This document shows positions 1-13,106 of a stretch of DNA of 64,000 bases, piece by piece. The DNA comes from Calliopsis andreniformis (taxonomy: Eukaryota > Arthropoda > Insecta > Hymenoptera > Andrenidae), in contig NC_135073.1 in assembly GCF_051401765.1 (NCBI RefSeq), positions 8,556,001-8,620,000 of the forward strand. The letters are read 5' to 3'. How positions within the stretch are numbered: position 1 is the first letter of the stretch; every line of letters begins with the position of its first letter. The position numbers and the translations under genes are program-made. A model generated the notes under the pieces. It saw only the letters and a program-made list of their open reading frames with translations, was not told the origin of the DNA and searched no databases.

Positions 1-375
1 CAGTTCAAATGAATGAATAAAAAAGAATCGACGAACTTTTGCGCGTCGATCAACTGATGGTAGTTGAAGTGAATTACGATCGTGGTCGTATTTTAATTTC
101 TTTATTTTCGTGGAATTATATGTTTATTTGAATCCTCCGTATTTTACAGTGGTGGGAATTTCGATGTTAGGAATAGAGGAAAAAAGTTGCGTAACAAATG
201 TAGCTGTAATAGATATAGATAATACAGGTTATTTGTACCTACAATACATGCAATTTTTTTAATTATGGAGGATGATAGAATTTGATAGTACATATCGGTA
301 GCAATCTACATGTCGCTTCAAAATCATTTCTTTGTGGTCTCAGGAAAGCGGTCTAATAGGTAAAAGTAATTTTTA
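1..375. other. AT-rich sequence, nothing recognised
   Basis: No open frame of note, repeat or RNA gene seen before the minisatellite. Confidence 0.6.
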
Positions 376-579
376 AGGAATATTCTGCTGAGTTTTCTGT
401 CTGATTCGAGACTTATTCTACTGATTTCGTTGTGGCTGACTTAAGACTTATTCTACTGATTTCACTGTACTTGACTCGGGACTTATTGTACTGATTTCTT
501 CGTGTCTGACTTCAGACTTATTCCACTGATTTCGCTATGTCTAATTAGACTACTGCTTGCCCGCAGTAGAGTAAGTCTG
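376..579 (+). repeat. 35-bp-unit minisatellite ending in a hairpin (copy A)
   Basis: The core ACTTATTCTACTGATTTC recurs at 411, 446, 481 and 516, an exact 35-base period, with a worn fifth unit from 376. The array ends in CTACTGC-TTGCC-CGCAGTAG followed by an inverted half unit (AGTAAGTC), making a stem-loop. An inverted relative is at 27969-28126. Confidence 0.85.
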
Positions 580-3500
580 TGAACACTTTCAAGCGGTATA
601 AATCGATATGTTCATAATAGCAATTAATAACATTCAATGAACTATTTTTCTTAAGCATACAATACGTGTATAACATTCAGGAAGGCTTTTAGTGGATTAC
701 ACGTGTCGTGTGTTTAATTGCATTGTACAACCTAATCGGCAGATTATACAGGGAAGTATATTTTTCCCACGTTTATACTGACTCGATATAAACAACGTGC
801 TAATCTTACATCCGGTAGGAAAATGACGCTGTTAACCTGCAAGTTATATAATAGGTTGCTGCAAACACCACTGTTTATATCTCTCGCCACTCCACCTCCC
901 GTTCTTACGTCCTCCGCTTCCGTCAGCGCAATGAACAAATATTAAAAACTATAAATTCGTTCATTCCCTTGCCGCAGATCTATTAAACTCTTTTCGTTCT
1001 TTCTCTGTTCCTTATGAAATTCACGTTTTCTCTCTTTTTAGTGTCGAGTCTGGCCTTGAACGTTTTACTTCAATTATGTTGATTTGTTTTACCGTTTTTA
1101 TATTTTTTCTTACCTGGTTTAAGTACTCTTAATCATTCTTTCAGAAACGACTAGTAAATCGAAATCTCCAGATTTTTGAAATATTTTACATTCCCTGTTG
1201 AAATTAAGAATACTTGAAAACAGCTGCATATAAAGCAAATGCAAGCAAAGTTACTATAGATTATAGTAATTTTCCGAGTTATCAATATTCTGATTATACG
1301 CGAGTGAATTTATAAATTACTGTAAATGAATCATATTTCCAGTACTAACAATGAGTATTATATTCAAATTTCACTACTTTCCCCCTTTTATCAAACTTAT
1401 TCTTTACGAATTTCAAGACGCAAAAAATGTTAACCTTATTATTAAGAATATAACTTCCCTCAAAAGTGTTGTGACTCATTTTTATCAGATAAAACGTTAA
1501 CGTCATTTTGAAGTAAGTGATCTTGACAGGAACATTAATCAAGACATCAGCTTGCTTCACAAACACATTTACCGTTTTCACGTTCATGTGTTCGCAACCC
1601 TTCCAAGGAAGCCAAAACGTTCGCGAGAGGTGGGCTGATTCAATAATTTTCCAATGGGTGAATTTATGTACTGGCACAGATAGTAAGGACAATATAAATG
1701 AGATTTTAAGTACACCTATCGCGAGGTTGTTGTCGGGCGCGTGCGCTGGCGGCCGCTCTCCCTTTTAAGCATATTTTCTATTTTCCACGACGAAAGGGAC
1801 GCGATAAATAATCGACGCATAAATCTCGTCGCGTGGCACGGACGTATTCGATCGTTTAAAACGGGAGAGGGCAACCGCGCTATTATTTCCTCGGCACACT
1901 CCGACGACGGATTTTCTCGGGAAATTCACGGCGCGCCTTTCTTTCCGAAACTGGGAAACTTTTCTGATCGTTATGAATATTTAACCCCCAGAAATGACTT
2001 TCCTTTCAACGGTAATCGACGATGAAACGCGCAACGCTGCTTCGAGCTACTTTCAATTTTTTAACGTTTTTCTGCTGCACTTTGTCGAGCCTAATTCCCA
2101 TTTTCCTAACGTATAAGGGGATATTGAGCATGTCATCGTCTTATGGTATGCAGTGGAATGTCAACGTCATAAAATTTGATGAATAATAAAAGTGGGAGTA
2201 ATGGAATTATTCAGTCCAATTTTTCTCTTGCTGAAGGCTATGTAATAAACAGTGCTGAGTGAAATTTAAGCGAGAGTTATTATAAATATTGCTTTAAGTA
2301 TTCGATAATATTTAAAGAATACATATGTAGAATAAACAAATAATTTAGTGCACAAATATTCCATTGCTTTCTTTATCCAATTTTTCTCGGCTGATATTTA
2401 CGATGAATCAAATATTTCAAAATAACTAGGTACTACGTAATGTCGAATGACATTTGATACATTTAATCCACGTATATTTTATTTTATTTCCATACTTTTG
2501 TACTATTTTTAAAGAAACGGTAACTTGAGGGAACTTATATGTCAATATTTGCATCAAACGAGAATATTTATAAAGAAATTCAAACTGAATCATATCGTGT
2601 TTTCTACACTCGATGAGCATCATTTACAGCCTCAATACTTTGACAAATATGCTCATCCTGTTAATAGGTTTTTAACAACTTCAAATTTCGCCTATGCTAG
2701 GCAAACTTTGTTTTCAAAATCAAATTTCTTATTTTCCCATTTAATACTCGTCGTTAATAAATTAAGTAAAGTTTACACGAATAATAGTAACTAAATGTTT
2801 CGTAGTAACAACCTTAAGAATTTATTGTCGTAAACGTGGCTCGATAGATGCCATTTTCCCTCTCCTTTAATGCAACGATGTTATAAAGGGAAACATAACT
2901 TATTCCGACAAGTCCACTCATGGAAACGGACAGACGACGGGAAAAAGGGAAACGCTAGATGTGGAAATAAATAAAAGGAAGCCGATCTAACGTGCTTACG
3001 GTGTAAGGTAACCGGTTTGAGATGGTTTAAAGCGGGGGTCGACGCGGATGGGTTCAGGTGGTGTTGCAACCAATATCGTAAATCCAGATCGGCTTCAGAC
3101 GGAGGGAAAGAGAGAACTCTCGCCCCTGTTTCTCTTTGCAATCACCGTAACGCGTTCTGCATCTGTGCAATATCTTCATAGACCCGACGATGCGATTATG
3201 AGATCGACGATCGTGTATGAATCGTAAAAACGACTGCATAAAATTGCTTTTGTATTCGATTTCGATTTCTGCTCGAACGTGGAAGATAAACAGCAGCCTC
3301 GCTGGGGAATACATTAGATATTTTGTTCGGCCTTTGTTGCTTTAATATCGAGATGCTATTGTATTTTATGAAAAGTTATAATGGTATTTATAAGTTTGTA
3401 TCTCGATGAAGTTATGTACAGTGAAACTAATTGAGCAGCGAGAATCTAAAAGGGGGTGCAAAGAGAAAGATACACTCTCAAGTTAGTTCAATTCTGAAAG

Positions 3501-5369
3501 TTTCTGAGAGTTCGAAAGTTTAGAATTCATATATGTGAAGAATCTCTGCTAATATAGCCCCATTGCTTAATTACAATAGAAAATAAACTGAAAAAGTTAT
3601 AGATATATTAGGCTTACAACTATTTGTCAAATTTCCATATCAGTGATTCAAGTATTTTGTAAATGTAATTCAAGTACTTCTCAATGTCTGAAAACTAATA
3701 TATTTCGTTTATCTTGAATATACATAAAATCATTATCCTAAATAAATATTTTCTCGATATGAAAATTAACATTCAAATCACTGAATTATTTAAGCATTTA
3801 GAGACCAGATAAATTGGAGAAGTAGTTTCAAGCTTGAAACTTTACATAAGCGATAGTTTCATTAGAAGACAAGCCAGTTCTACAGCATAAGACAATTTTT
3901 TCTAGCAAACTGTCTGTCGATCGAAAATGTAAAATTAAAAAATGTCAAAATTCGTAACCTCATCAGTAAAAGAGTGTATGCGTTACCCAGCACGTACATC
4001 ATCGGAACTGACTATGTGTTGCGTGAGGGCACAGTGATTTCTGGTATCGTGGCTGTCGATCAATCGATTGCGTGGGTTTCAATAACCCAACGGATTGTTA
4101 TCAGCCGCCTACATAAAACTGCTGGAATGTCACACGACGTTCCGATGATAACCGATCGAATTTTAATCGGGGGACCTCGTCGAATTGGATAGCTGACGTG
4201 AGATCCTCTCGAAAATCCACGCGGTAACGCGATATGCCAGAAATCAATTCCCGATGTGTCATCATCGACTTTGGCCTTGCGCTTAGTAATACATAACTGT
4301 CTCCATACGCCGATTAGAAAACTTTGATAACTATAAGTACAGTAAGTTTTGGTTTATATACTTGGTCTAATTGTTTTCTGTGTTTTATCACATTCGCGCA
4401 AAATGTCTCTGAGATTAACAGGGCCTCGTGGAATTTATAGAATAGGTAGAGAATCTATAAATTTTCTTGTTATATGATTAAATAATGGAAGATTTGTTCT
4501 GAAATGTGGAATGCTTACATGAAATTTACTTAAGATTAAATAAATTTATATCTACTAGTTTTAATTCTACCTATTTTTTCTAAGCTACTTTTGTCTTTAT
4601 CAACACGCTATTTGAATGTTCCACAGTTTCGATGACCGTATCTAAAAAAATTTACCCCGTAAAGTGTTTCCATGTATTTCTTAAACCACTTTGCGAATCG
4701 TCAAAGTTCATATCGTGTGTTCCTTTTAACTGGCCCTTTTACCGATCACTAAATCATTTTCATGACACGTGTGATACATTAAAGTGTCATTAAAGAGCAC
4801 ATTTCTGAGGTAAAATATTTGTTAAGTAACTTACTCTGCGTTTAAGTTCATATCACAAATTGTTTTCGGTGAAAAGTAACATTTATCAATACACAGTTAC
4901 AATTCCTCACTTGAACATTTGATATATCATGTTATGGAATACTTGGTGACTATCGGCTTCTAAGAATAATATTTTCAACTGTTGCATCATATTGATTATA
5001 TATCTACTATGCATGAGTTTTTCACTACATTGTCTTTTAAATTCGTTTATCTACGAAATTACAATCCTCACTTTGCTGATAACAAGGTGACACTTCTTTA
5101 AGAAGTTCTATCCAATCTTTCTAATTGAATCCAAGGTAGCCTTTTTAGATTTAAAAATCACTTGAACACTCATGATTAACAATTTTACAACTTTTCGTTT
5201 TAAGATTTTTCAATAATAATAAAAATATATAAAAGAATTAATCAAAAATTGTTTAGTACTCCAGATTTACTACTATGGATAACTACGTATATGCATGTAT
5301 ATACAATTACAAATTATTCAGCTAATATATTTATATTTTTATTCGTAACGGTACATATTTTTTATGAAA
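580..5369. other. Gene-free stretch with three small CpG-rich patches
   Basis: Mostly AT-rich. Patches at about 1720-2060, 2990-3310 and 3970-4270 are richer in CpG and open in several frames on both strands, which suggests conserved regulatory DNA rather than genes. A minus-strand frame at 1345-1692 starts with TTG and is not supported. Confidence 0.5.
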
Positions 5370-5594
5370 TACAGGATGTCCCTGAAATGGTGGTAGAAGC
5401 GAAAAGGATGTGATTCTACATGATAGAATAAGTCGAAAATGTAAAAACAAACTTTTTAATATCGTGTTTTTTTTTTGATAAAATTGGCTTTAATTAGCTA
5501 GAGGTAAACAGAAAGAGGGGAACACTTTCGACTTACTTTTACATGTAGAATCATCAGCTTTCTGTTTACGTCTCCAGTTCTGGGACAACCTGTA
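5370..5594. mobile_element. Small non-autonomous inverted-repeat element (MITE-like)
   Basis: The left end TACAGGATGTCCC and the right end GGGACAACCTGTA are inverted repeats. The similarity continues inward for about 70 bases and includes GATTCTACATG and AAGTCGAAA on both arms. The outermost TA on each side fits the TA target duplication of Tc1/mariner-class elements. The interior is AT-rich with a run of T and no coding potential. At about 225 bp it is probably a deletion derivative. Confidence 0.65.
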
Positions 5595-5745
5595 CAACTG
5601 TTTTAATTAAAAATGGCATTTCTCAGGTAACCAGTATCGCGATTAAATCGACTACTTGCCACCTTCAATACCCTAGTACATTGAAACACATTTGTGCATG
5701 TAGTAACAATCACCAATAAGAATTGGACACTATCTATTCCCTATC

Positions 5746-6470
5746 CGTGGCGCGCAATCCTCAGCGGTGTTTGTCTTATCACGTTCGCCTTGCCGAGAAC
5801 GCGTATCACGCGTTGAGTTATTATAATCTTCGGTATCACGCATCCGTGCATTCGCTCTAGATCCCCGCAATCTCAGGGATTAAGACTCCTTGAACAATGG
5901 CTTCCCGCAGGAGAGAGGACTACGCAATAGAATGTCGTAAGTTCCACGCGTGTCTGGGTTGCGCACGTACCAGCACGCCCGCAGATCCGCTGCTACCAGT
6001 AACTAGCAACGGGGTTCCCTGGTATCTCGAGGAGACGAAGACGGAGGTAGACGGAGGAGGAAAGGGCGGCAGAAAGAGGGAGGGTGAGTGGCGACAGAGA
6101 GCGACCAGAGGGGAGGGGTACGTGCGTCCAACTCCGCTCGTAATGAACTTGTGAATATTTAGTGAGGTAATTGCCCTTCGCGGCGAGGCTGGTGCGTCTA
6201 CAGCCATAAGGGGTGTCCACAAAATTCAGAGGGAAAACCAATATCAGTCGACCACCTGTGCTCGGGCCTCGTCGCGTCATATGCGTGTCGCGTGCCTGCT
6301 GGCTCTGCTCGCGCTGATAATTTGATTTCCTCGGGGACCCCTGGAGAATGACCAGCAACTGCATCTCTTTCCCTTTTTCTGTTTCGCCTAAACATCGAGA
6401 GATTTCGTTGATTCGTCGCGACTGTGCCTCTTACTGCCTACTCGCGCTGTTTTTTCGACAGAATGTACGT
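5746..6470. other. CpG-rich island
   Basis: Abruptly CpG-rich, with frames open on both strands. An ATG frame at 5897-6154 is followed by an AG-rich tract. It could be a promoter or an untranslated first exon; no product can be named. Confidence 0.45.
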
Positions 6471-7979
6471 TAAAATGAGCGTTGGGAATTATTTTCTGAT
6501 AAGGTTATTAGCTTTTTAAGATTTTAATCTAGATTACCTTTTCCTGTTTTTTTTTCTCCTAAATAAAGGTAAGATTTTAGTAAGATTGATATTTTTATCA
6601 AATGATAGCATGATTTTAAGATTGTTTTATCGTGCTCCTCTACATCTTCGTTATACTTATCTTTATCGAAAATTATGAAGTACCTGCTCGTAATATTTCA
6701 TAGAATAAAACGAGAGTCTGTAGACTACCATCCTGTGGAAGTATCTCAAGATCTGTAGCGGATAAGTTGAGTGTGAGAACATCCACTATCGTCGATAGGA
6801 CATCCACTACCTTCCTAAGACTTACAATCATTTCTTAAATTAAGAACGGATAGTAGTTGTTGTCTCCAGCACAGAATTTAAGTAATGACAGACAGTCATA
6901 TTTATTTCATATATTAAAGTAATAATTTTGTAATTAATATTGAAAATAACTTCGAGTTGAAAACATTTCAAGATACGATATAACTTCAATAAGAGTTAGC
7001 AAGTAATTCTAACTTTGGAATCAGTAGAATATGTCTTGTAAGGTACTTGTCTTCCTCCGAATTTGAAGTAACAACATTGACGCTACCACCAATTTGATTA
7101 TTACTCAGAAGGTTAAATGATTGGAGTCCTATTTTTTAAGGAAGGACCAGAGCCGCGCATGGAAGAAAGAGGTTCTTAGCGAGGTGATTAAAAAACGATA
7201 ATCCAACCGTATGAGAGTTTCCAGCGACGTAATAAATGTTCAAGGAAACACGCAACAAAACTATAATTTACAGGCAGAGCAAGCCTGAGCTTGCCGCGTG
7301 TCTCGTGCAGCCTTCGCGTTCTTTGCACGCCATCCAAGCCTTTTATAATCGGTATATTCTTTTCGTCTCCCTTTTTCCCTCCTTTCACTTCTGTCTTACG
7401 CCCTCCTTGGCTCTCCCTCGTAGAGAAATGTCTAGCTATTAATTTGATCTCGCCTCCTGCCGCGGCTAGCAGCTTGACGGAACGTACCAGCAAGCAAGAC
7501 GGACGGCATAAATTAACCACCCAATCGTGCCTTTCGAATTTTCTTTGTTCCACGGACAGAGAAAAAAAGTCAGGGCGGGAAGTTAGGAGGATTTAAACGT
7601 AACAGCCACGTGTTACAACATCGACCCCACGAAGACGGATTGAACTAGTCTAAGGCTTGCAAGATATTTCTCGTGTCGGTGAATGCAAATGAGGGTAGCT
7701 CGTTTAATGGAGAACCATGGTACGCATTATGGTAGACTGAATTACTTTCCTAGGAAAAATTGCGTGATTGAAGGGCGACCAGTGATGTGAAAATTTGAGG
7801 TTCGAAGGTGTTACTGCTATTGTTGAAAGAAAAATGGCTGAAAAAAAATCAATTCTCTTACTGCTTAGACATACTGTATCTAACTAAATTGCTGACGAGA
7901 AGTTACATTATGACCTCTACTTCTTTTATACAAAAAGAAAATTGCAATGTTCGGCTGAAGCTTCCACCCTATCAGCACA
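6471..7979. other. AT-rich sequence with a moderate G+C patch
   Basis: Nothing recognised apart from a pyrimidine-rich, moderately CpG-rich patch at about 7140-7600 with overlapping short frames on both strands. Confidence 0.45.
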
Positions 7980-9330
7980 CTTAATCCTCGTCACTATCTA
8001 TCCTTCAAGTCGCTATGGCCAAATCATGTGGGAACTTTGCACAAGGCGATAGATCGTCCCTCTCACCTGGACAGTGTAATCGGAAAAGAAATTGCAACGA
8101 GACGAGGTGTCCACTCTCGACAGAAAATGTCGGGATTGCTCGGTCCAGCGAGGCAAGCAGCGATAATAAAATTAAGGAAACCGCTAATTTTACAGCGTGT
8201 GCAGTGCACGCAAACAGCGCTCGCTGTTCCAATATTTTCCACAGAGAGACGGTCATTCCGCAGCTTACGGCGCAACGAGGCTGTCCAATCGGTTTCCAAT
8301 TTGACACAGAATAGATTCCATTAACATTTCCCAGGCAGCGGTTCGGGGTCCAGATACTTTTCGTTGAGCGCCGGTAAAGAATGACGAAGGGAGAGGGGGT
8401 GAATCCGGCGAAAGTGGTAAAAGTAACAGAGCGAGGTGAGGGTGAGCGAGGGGTGGGTCGAGGACGAGGGCGAGAAGGAGCGATCGCGAAGAAGGAGGAA
8501 GGCGCGAGATACAAGTGCACGAAGCTGGCTGAGTCGTACCGATAAGAAGTCTCGATCCGTTCGGCTAGCCCCGTTCTTTCTGTCGTTTCCTCTTTCTGTC
8601 TCCCTCTCTACCGTTCCCCTGCTCTCTTTCGCCTCTTTCCCTTCCCGGTTTTCCCTCTTTTTACATCGAGAATACGACATTAACTGACGGACGAGAACGC
8701 GCTGAGAGAACGTCGGCACCGACGTATACGAGAACACGAGAAACTCTCTCCGTAGCTCTCGGTAGCTGCATTGAGCGTCAAACGAAATAGGGAATTTAAG
8801 TGTCGCCGCTCTGATGAGATCTCTCTCTTTCCCTCTCGCCCTCGCCGTCTTTCCTCGCCGACGTTGCTCACTTCCGTGGCGGCCTCTCCCTCTCGCGCGC
8901 TCTCCTGCCGGTTCACCATCCTGCTGTTTTGCACACGGTACACGGGCAATCCCTCGAGAATTCAGAAGTCCTCTTGTAAAGTCCCCCCTTTCATCTGTTC
9001 CTCATCGTCCTTCGGCCCCGCTTACGTCTTCATTTCCCTTCCGACCGGTTCGCCTAGTTTCCATCGATCGCGCCCGATAATATTGGATCGAATCGTTCGA
9101 CTTATCGGCACAAAACGACTCGTTCACCGAGGAACGAACGAAATCGATAGATGCCGAGGAAGAGATTGAATTGTAAAGACCTGGTCTTCCATGGGAATAA
9201 ACGCGCGAAAGGTGCCGCGACATTTAGCTGACGGCGATGGGTACATTCCTGACGTGCCCCAACTTGGAAGTATTTTGTCTGTAGGTACTGCAGTGTCAAT
9301 GGAAGTTTAACCCCTTGAAAGGGACACTAC
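7980..9330. other. Large CpG- and pyrimidine-rich island
   Basis: The largest G+C-rich block of the left half, with CTCTCTCCCTCTCG-type stretches. Many overlapping frames on both strands show that none can be trusted as coding. Best read as a promoter or enhancer island, possibly with non-coding exons. Confidence 0.5.
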
Positions 9331-10764
9331 CCCGAGGCGTTGGAAATAAGATACGTTTTGGAATTTTTCTCATAGATAATTACCTACTGGAAGAGTATAC
9401 TCGGGTCAACAAGAGGAGTCAGCAAAGAAAAATAAAATATTCGTGTGTCTGTCAAATGACATTCAAGTGATACATTCAGGGACAAACTTGGGAAAATACT
9501 GAAATAAACTGTCAGATTTTTATAAACCATCCAAGTCTATGTTTGCCTTTTTATTTCTGATGTAGGCTTTCGTTATAGCTTCTTCAAGTTCTGATTGTGA
9601 ATGGGAAATATTAGAACGTCGCCTTTTAAAATACGCGTTAAATATTAATTTTTTGATACTTGTACGGGAACCTGGAAACTGTAAATTTGGTCTTGCTTTA
9701 CCGCGTCAAGACCGTGCACTTGTTTACATTTGCTGACTGGTCTCATTGATCCGACTATAGTTTCATTTTTCTGGGAAGATATAAACGCAGGTTTCAGTTG
9801 GATTTATGATTCGCTGAACAGTTAAAGTTGTCTGCTGTTCCCAATAGTAGAATGTGTACTAGCCTTCTAGTAGAGCAGGGACTGTTGGCTTTCACAGCAG
9901 GTATGAGCTGGTCAATCTGAAATAAAAACCTTTTGTTGATTTATAAACTGAATTCTGTTATCTAAAATGTAGAAATGATAGCATTTTTAAGAAAATCAGC
10001 GGTTTTGGAGCGAAATATAGAATTTAATTGCTCATAACACAATTCAATAATTAAGGTATCAAAAATATGTTATGTAATAGATAATAGTTTCTAATTTATA
10101 AATCCACAAAAGTTGTTTATTTCTGACCTTCCAATTTCTGCTTTGTGTAATGGTCAGCAATCGATGTTTCACGAGAAAGGGTTTCGAATAACCGTCATTT
10201 TACAGGATTTTTAACTTTTTAGAAATTAGAAAGAAAACTGAAACTAAACATCTCATTCAGAAATCATTCATGAAAGGAATTCCGAAACAGTGCTTATTTT
10301 TTTACGCCTCAGGGTGGTACACTCCTTATGGAGAGTGAGAATTTCCACGAGTTCAAGAAATAATTTTGAAACTTATTTCTTGTTGTATCCTACAATTTAC
10401 AACTTACTTTTGTGCGATAAGAATAACAAAATTTTTTACATTAGTCTTTCAACTGCCTCAATATATAACAGCAATATCATCACGTAGATGTACGTAATTT
10501 TAATATATAAAACAGATGTTCGAAAAATGTGGATAACGAGCACAATACATACATAAAATAAATTTTGTAGAAGATGTAGTAGTTTATTATTACTTATATA
10601 TGTACAAGAATGCTATTTTATAGCTACATAAAAATGGAACGGTACATAGTGTCAAGCAAATCTACAGTTCACACAAATTATGATAAATGTTACGATATTA
10701 TAGTAACAAGAGAAGTTTCGCTGGACTAGTTAAGCTCTTCACCGTTAACTGATAGAACATCAAA
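9331..10764. other. AT-rich intergenic sequence
   Basis: Lies downstream of cluster gene 1; no gene, repeat or RNA recognised. Confidence 0.55.
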
Positions 10765-10820
10765 TTTAATCTGTAGTTGGAATGGACATTCGAAATATAA
10801 ATTTCAATATAAATGAAGCT

Positions 10821-11966
10821 TTAGATGGCGTTACATAGTGGGTCTATGTGGCAGTTTGCAACGTAAGGCCAATCACATTGCGACTTTTGGCTGTTCCATT
10901 CAAGCTCGTTATAGCAAGGCATCTCAACGATAGGTTGACCACCCTGACACACATAGTAAGTACTACAGTTGCATGGGGCTCCTACTAAAGAGTAATCTCC
11001 TGTAGGGTCTTTGATGGTATCTACTGCAGGACAGACTACTGGTAGTCCTGCATATGCATAATAGACCAGAGTAACCGCGAAAACTGTAAGTATTGCTGAA
11101 AAATACATCAAAAAATTTGATTAGGCTAGCATGATATTTATCATTGGATGTTATATCATCCGTATTGTAATTAAGAATATTGTCTATATTGTGATAAACA
11201 GTGTGAGACGCAGTATTAGGATTCTTATTCGTAAATAATGTGGTATCAATTTTGTATACAATGTAATGCAATAGAATCCATATAACTCCACTATAAAATG
11301 CTGTAGCATAAGACTTTGTATTTTCATTGTACATTTCGGAGACTTGATTCTATTTCAAGGTTCTTTTTCCTGGAAACTTTTGCCTCCTGTTCATTGGCTT
11401 TATATACCGATTCGAGAGATGTGATTGAATTCGAATAAATCTGTATGTATAAATTTGTGTAGAAATGACTAATTTTATTATTACAGTTTCTGAAATACTG
11501 AACTCCACTTTAAGAGCTGTTTTCAACTCTTAAACGTAAATATTGTCAAATTAAAAAAAACAAGTGTTGAACATTTGTTGTCAGTCTACAGTCTTCCCTT
11601 GGAATCAGCAATTGATAGTTTAAGAGGATCTTTTGTGTAAAACGATGTCTAATATTCAAGCGTCTAAGTTTTATTTCTAGAATAATGTCACTTGCAAATG
11701 TTACATTCCATCACAGTTTACTGTGCTCATATTCAATGCGTACCTCATATGTGCTGGTAATTATGAAAGTAGTTAAAGTCGAAACCCTACAAAAATTGAA
11801 TTAATCGCTTATTTCGTATTACCTCGACATACGTTACAATGTAAGAAAGAAATTTAACTTCAAATAAATTCAAATAATTACCAGCACATATAATCCACTA
11901 TTTATCGTTGCTATTCATTTGTTATATCATTACACGGAAGTGGATCGCGTTATGCTTACCTTTCAT
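10821..11966 (-). CDS. Single-domain peritrophin-like chitin-binding protein (cluster gene 1)
   Basis: Two-exon gene: exon 1 is 11966-11960 (ATGAAAG, donor GTAAGC) and exon 2 is 11095-10821 after the acceptor TATTTTTCAG. The spliced protein has 93 residues and starts with an 18-residue signal peptide (MKAILTVFAVTLVYYAYA). The in-frame ATGs just upstream of exon 2 lie in the intron and would spoil the signal peptide. The CBM14 cysteines are C24, C46, C52, C63, C76 and C84, with the typical C-x5-C (46-52) and C-x12-C (63-76) spacing and aromatics Y49, Y50 and W69. Two extra cysteines, C44 and C90, probably form a fourth disulfide. CBM14 proteins bind chitin in the peritrophic matrix or cuticle; a gut role is inferred from the GATA-containing promoter. 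The poly(A) signal is probably ATTAAA at 10770-10765. It is the most downstream member of the array, and its 864-bp intron carries a decayed second promoter. Confidence 0.93.
11325..11440 (-). pseudogene. Decayed promoter and first exon of a lost cluster member, inside the gene 1 intron
   Basis: A TATATAAAGCC box at about 11406-11397 is flanked upstream by sequence resembling the gene 4 promoter (compare CGAATCGGTATATAAAGCC here with the ATAGGTATATAAGCC context of gene 4). Some 72 bases downstream is ATGAAAATAC at 11327-11318, which resembles the standard ATGAAAG|GTA exon 1 with its donor destroyed. No TATTTNNNNNYGATAAG box is found at the expected distance upstream. It could instead be an alternative promoter for gene 1. 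Confidence 0.4.
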
Positions 11967-12056
11967 GTTGCCTTCGTGGTATAAAAATTCACACAATATT
12001 CTTACTGCACGTATTCTCGCGCTTATATTAGTAGCATAACCGAATTTTCGACTCGT

Positions 12057-12130
12057 TTTATATACCCACTGGATAATCCAATTGTCTTTATCTATGAGTA
12101 ATATACGCGCTTTCTTATCAGTCACAAATA
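12057..12130 (-). promoter_or_regulatory. Promoter of cluster gene 1: TATA box plus GATA boxes
   Basis: On the minus strand a TATATAAA box lies at 12064-12057, 91 bases before the ATG. The box TATTTNNNNNYGATAAG, read as TATTTGTGACTGATAAG, is at 12130-12114, and a second GATA core (AGATAA) is at 12093-12088. The same arrangement recurs in front of all five cluster genes. GATA sites are typical of insect midgut enhancers, so gut expression is inferred. Confidence 0.8.
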
Positions 12131-13078
12131 GACGCTACTAACGCTTAAATGTTGTATTCCGGTAGAGATCGATGATAATTGCGATATTAGATTTGAGTCT
12201 TTTCGCGAATGACACGATACGATCACATAGGATGTTCCACAGTTTTCAATTCCATATAGTTAATATCTACTCGACTTACTGTGGGCTAATTAACTTATAT
12301 TCCCTTATATTCCCTTTTTTTTCATATGGATATGCTAAAATTGCTTTCTCATTATGGATATAATTCGTGTTACATGATTGAAAATGTCACTGAAAGGCTT
12401 CAAATTGGACAGTTTTCTAGTTAAATTGATTAAACTTCAGAAAATCGTATTAACTTTACTTTAATTCTACTGATAGAAATACCACTGCATCTATTGTTAA
12501 AGACATTAACTTTACATTGGGGGAAATGACATGCGATGAGATTTTCATGACAATTAACAAGTGATTTCAAATTCTTAATTCATTGAATATTTATATCCCC
12601 TATGGACTTCAGCCGACTGACACGAAATATATAAGGAGAGTTATTTAAATGAGATTACATGTATGTCTTTTTATATTAAGAACCTTACTAAAAGGAAGTT
12701 AACAGAATATACTCAAAATGATTGCAAAGTGAAATTTCTGTTACCTATTTTTTCATTATTTCAAGTCGTCACGATTCCTATCAACAGGATCCTTCGTATT
12801 TTTTTAGTAAAGTAAACAGTAGCAAGTAGGAGATACATTTAATAATTTTTAAAGATCAGGATAAGTTAAAATCTAACGTATTTGAATCTTCCCTTGTGAG
12901 ATAAACTATACAATCAATTTGCTCTCATACAGTTTGATAATATTCAAGGTAAATGAACGACAGTGAATTGAGGCTGCAGATACAAGCATTTATTATTACA
13001 TTTTTATGCATACATATCTTATCGTTTAATTACTTAAGAGTCAAATATTACAGTGTTGATTAAATAGGTCGATAATAC
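12131..13078. other. Intergenic, between cluster genes 1 and 2
   Basis: AT-rich; nothing recognised between the gene 1 promoter and the gene 2 poly(A) signal. Confidence 0.55.
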
Positions 13079-13106
13079 TTTATTCTCAGCTGTCAGAACG
13101 TCAAGT

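Noticed and set aside
1345..1692. Minus-strand frame of 115 codons
   Set aside because: It starts at TTG and its second half is simple Lys/Phe/Asn-rich translation of AT-rich DNA.
8005..9299. Many overlapping frames up to 171 codons on both strands
   Set aside because: A high G+C island lowers stop-codon frequency in all frames; no frame stands out and no splice-linked partner was seen.
11111..11334. ATG starts upstream of exon 2 of cluster gene 1
   Set aside because: They lie in the intron; the acceptor and the shared ATGAAAG exon give the better and repeated structure.
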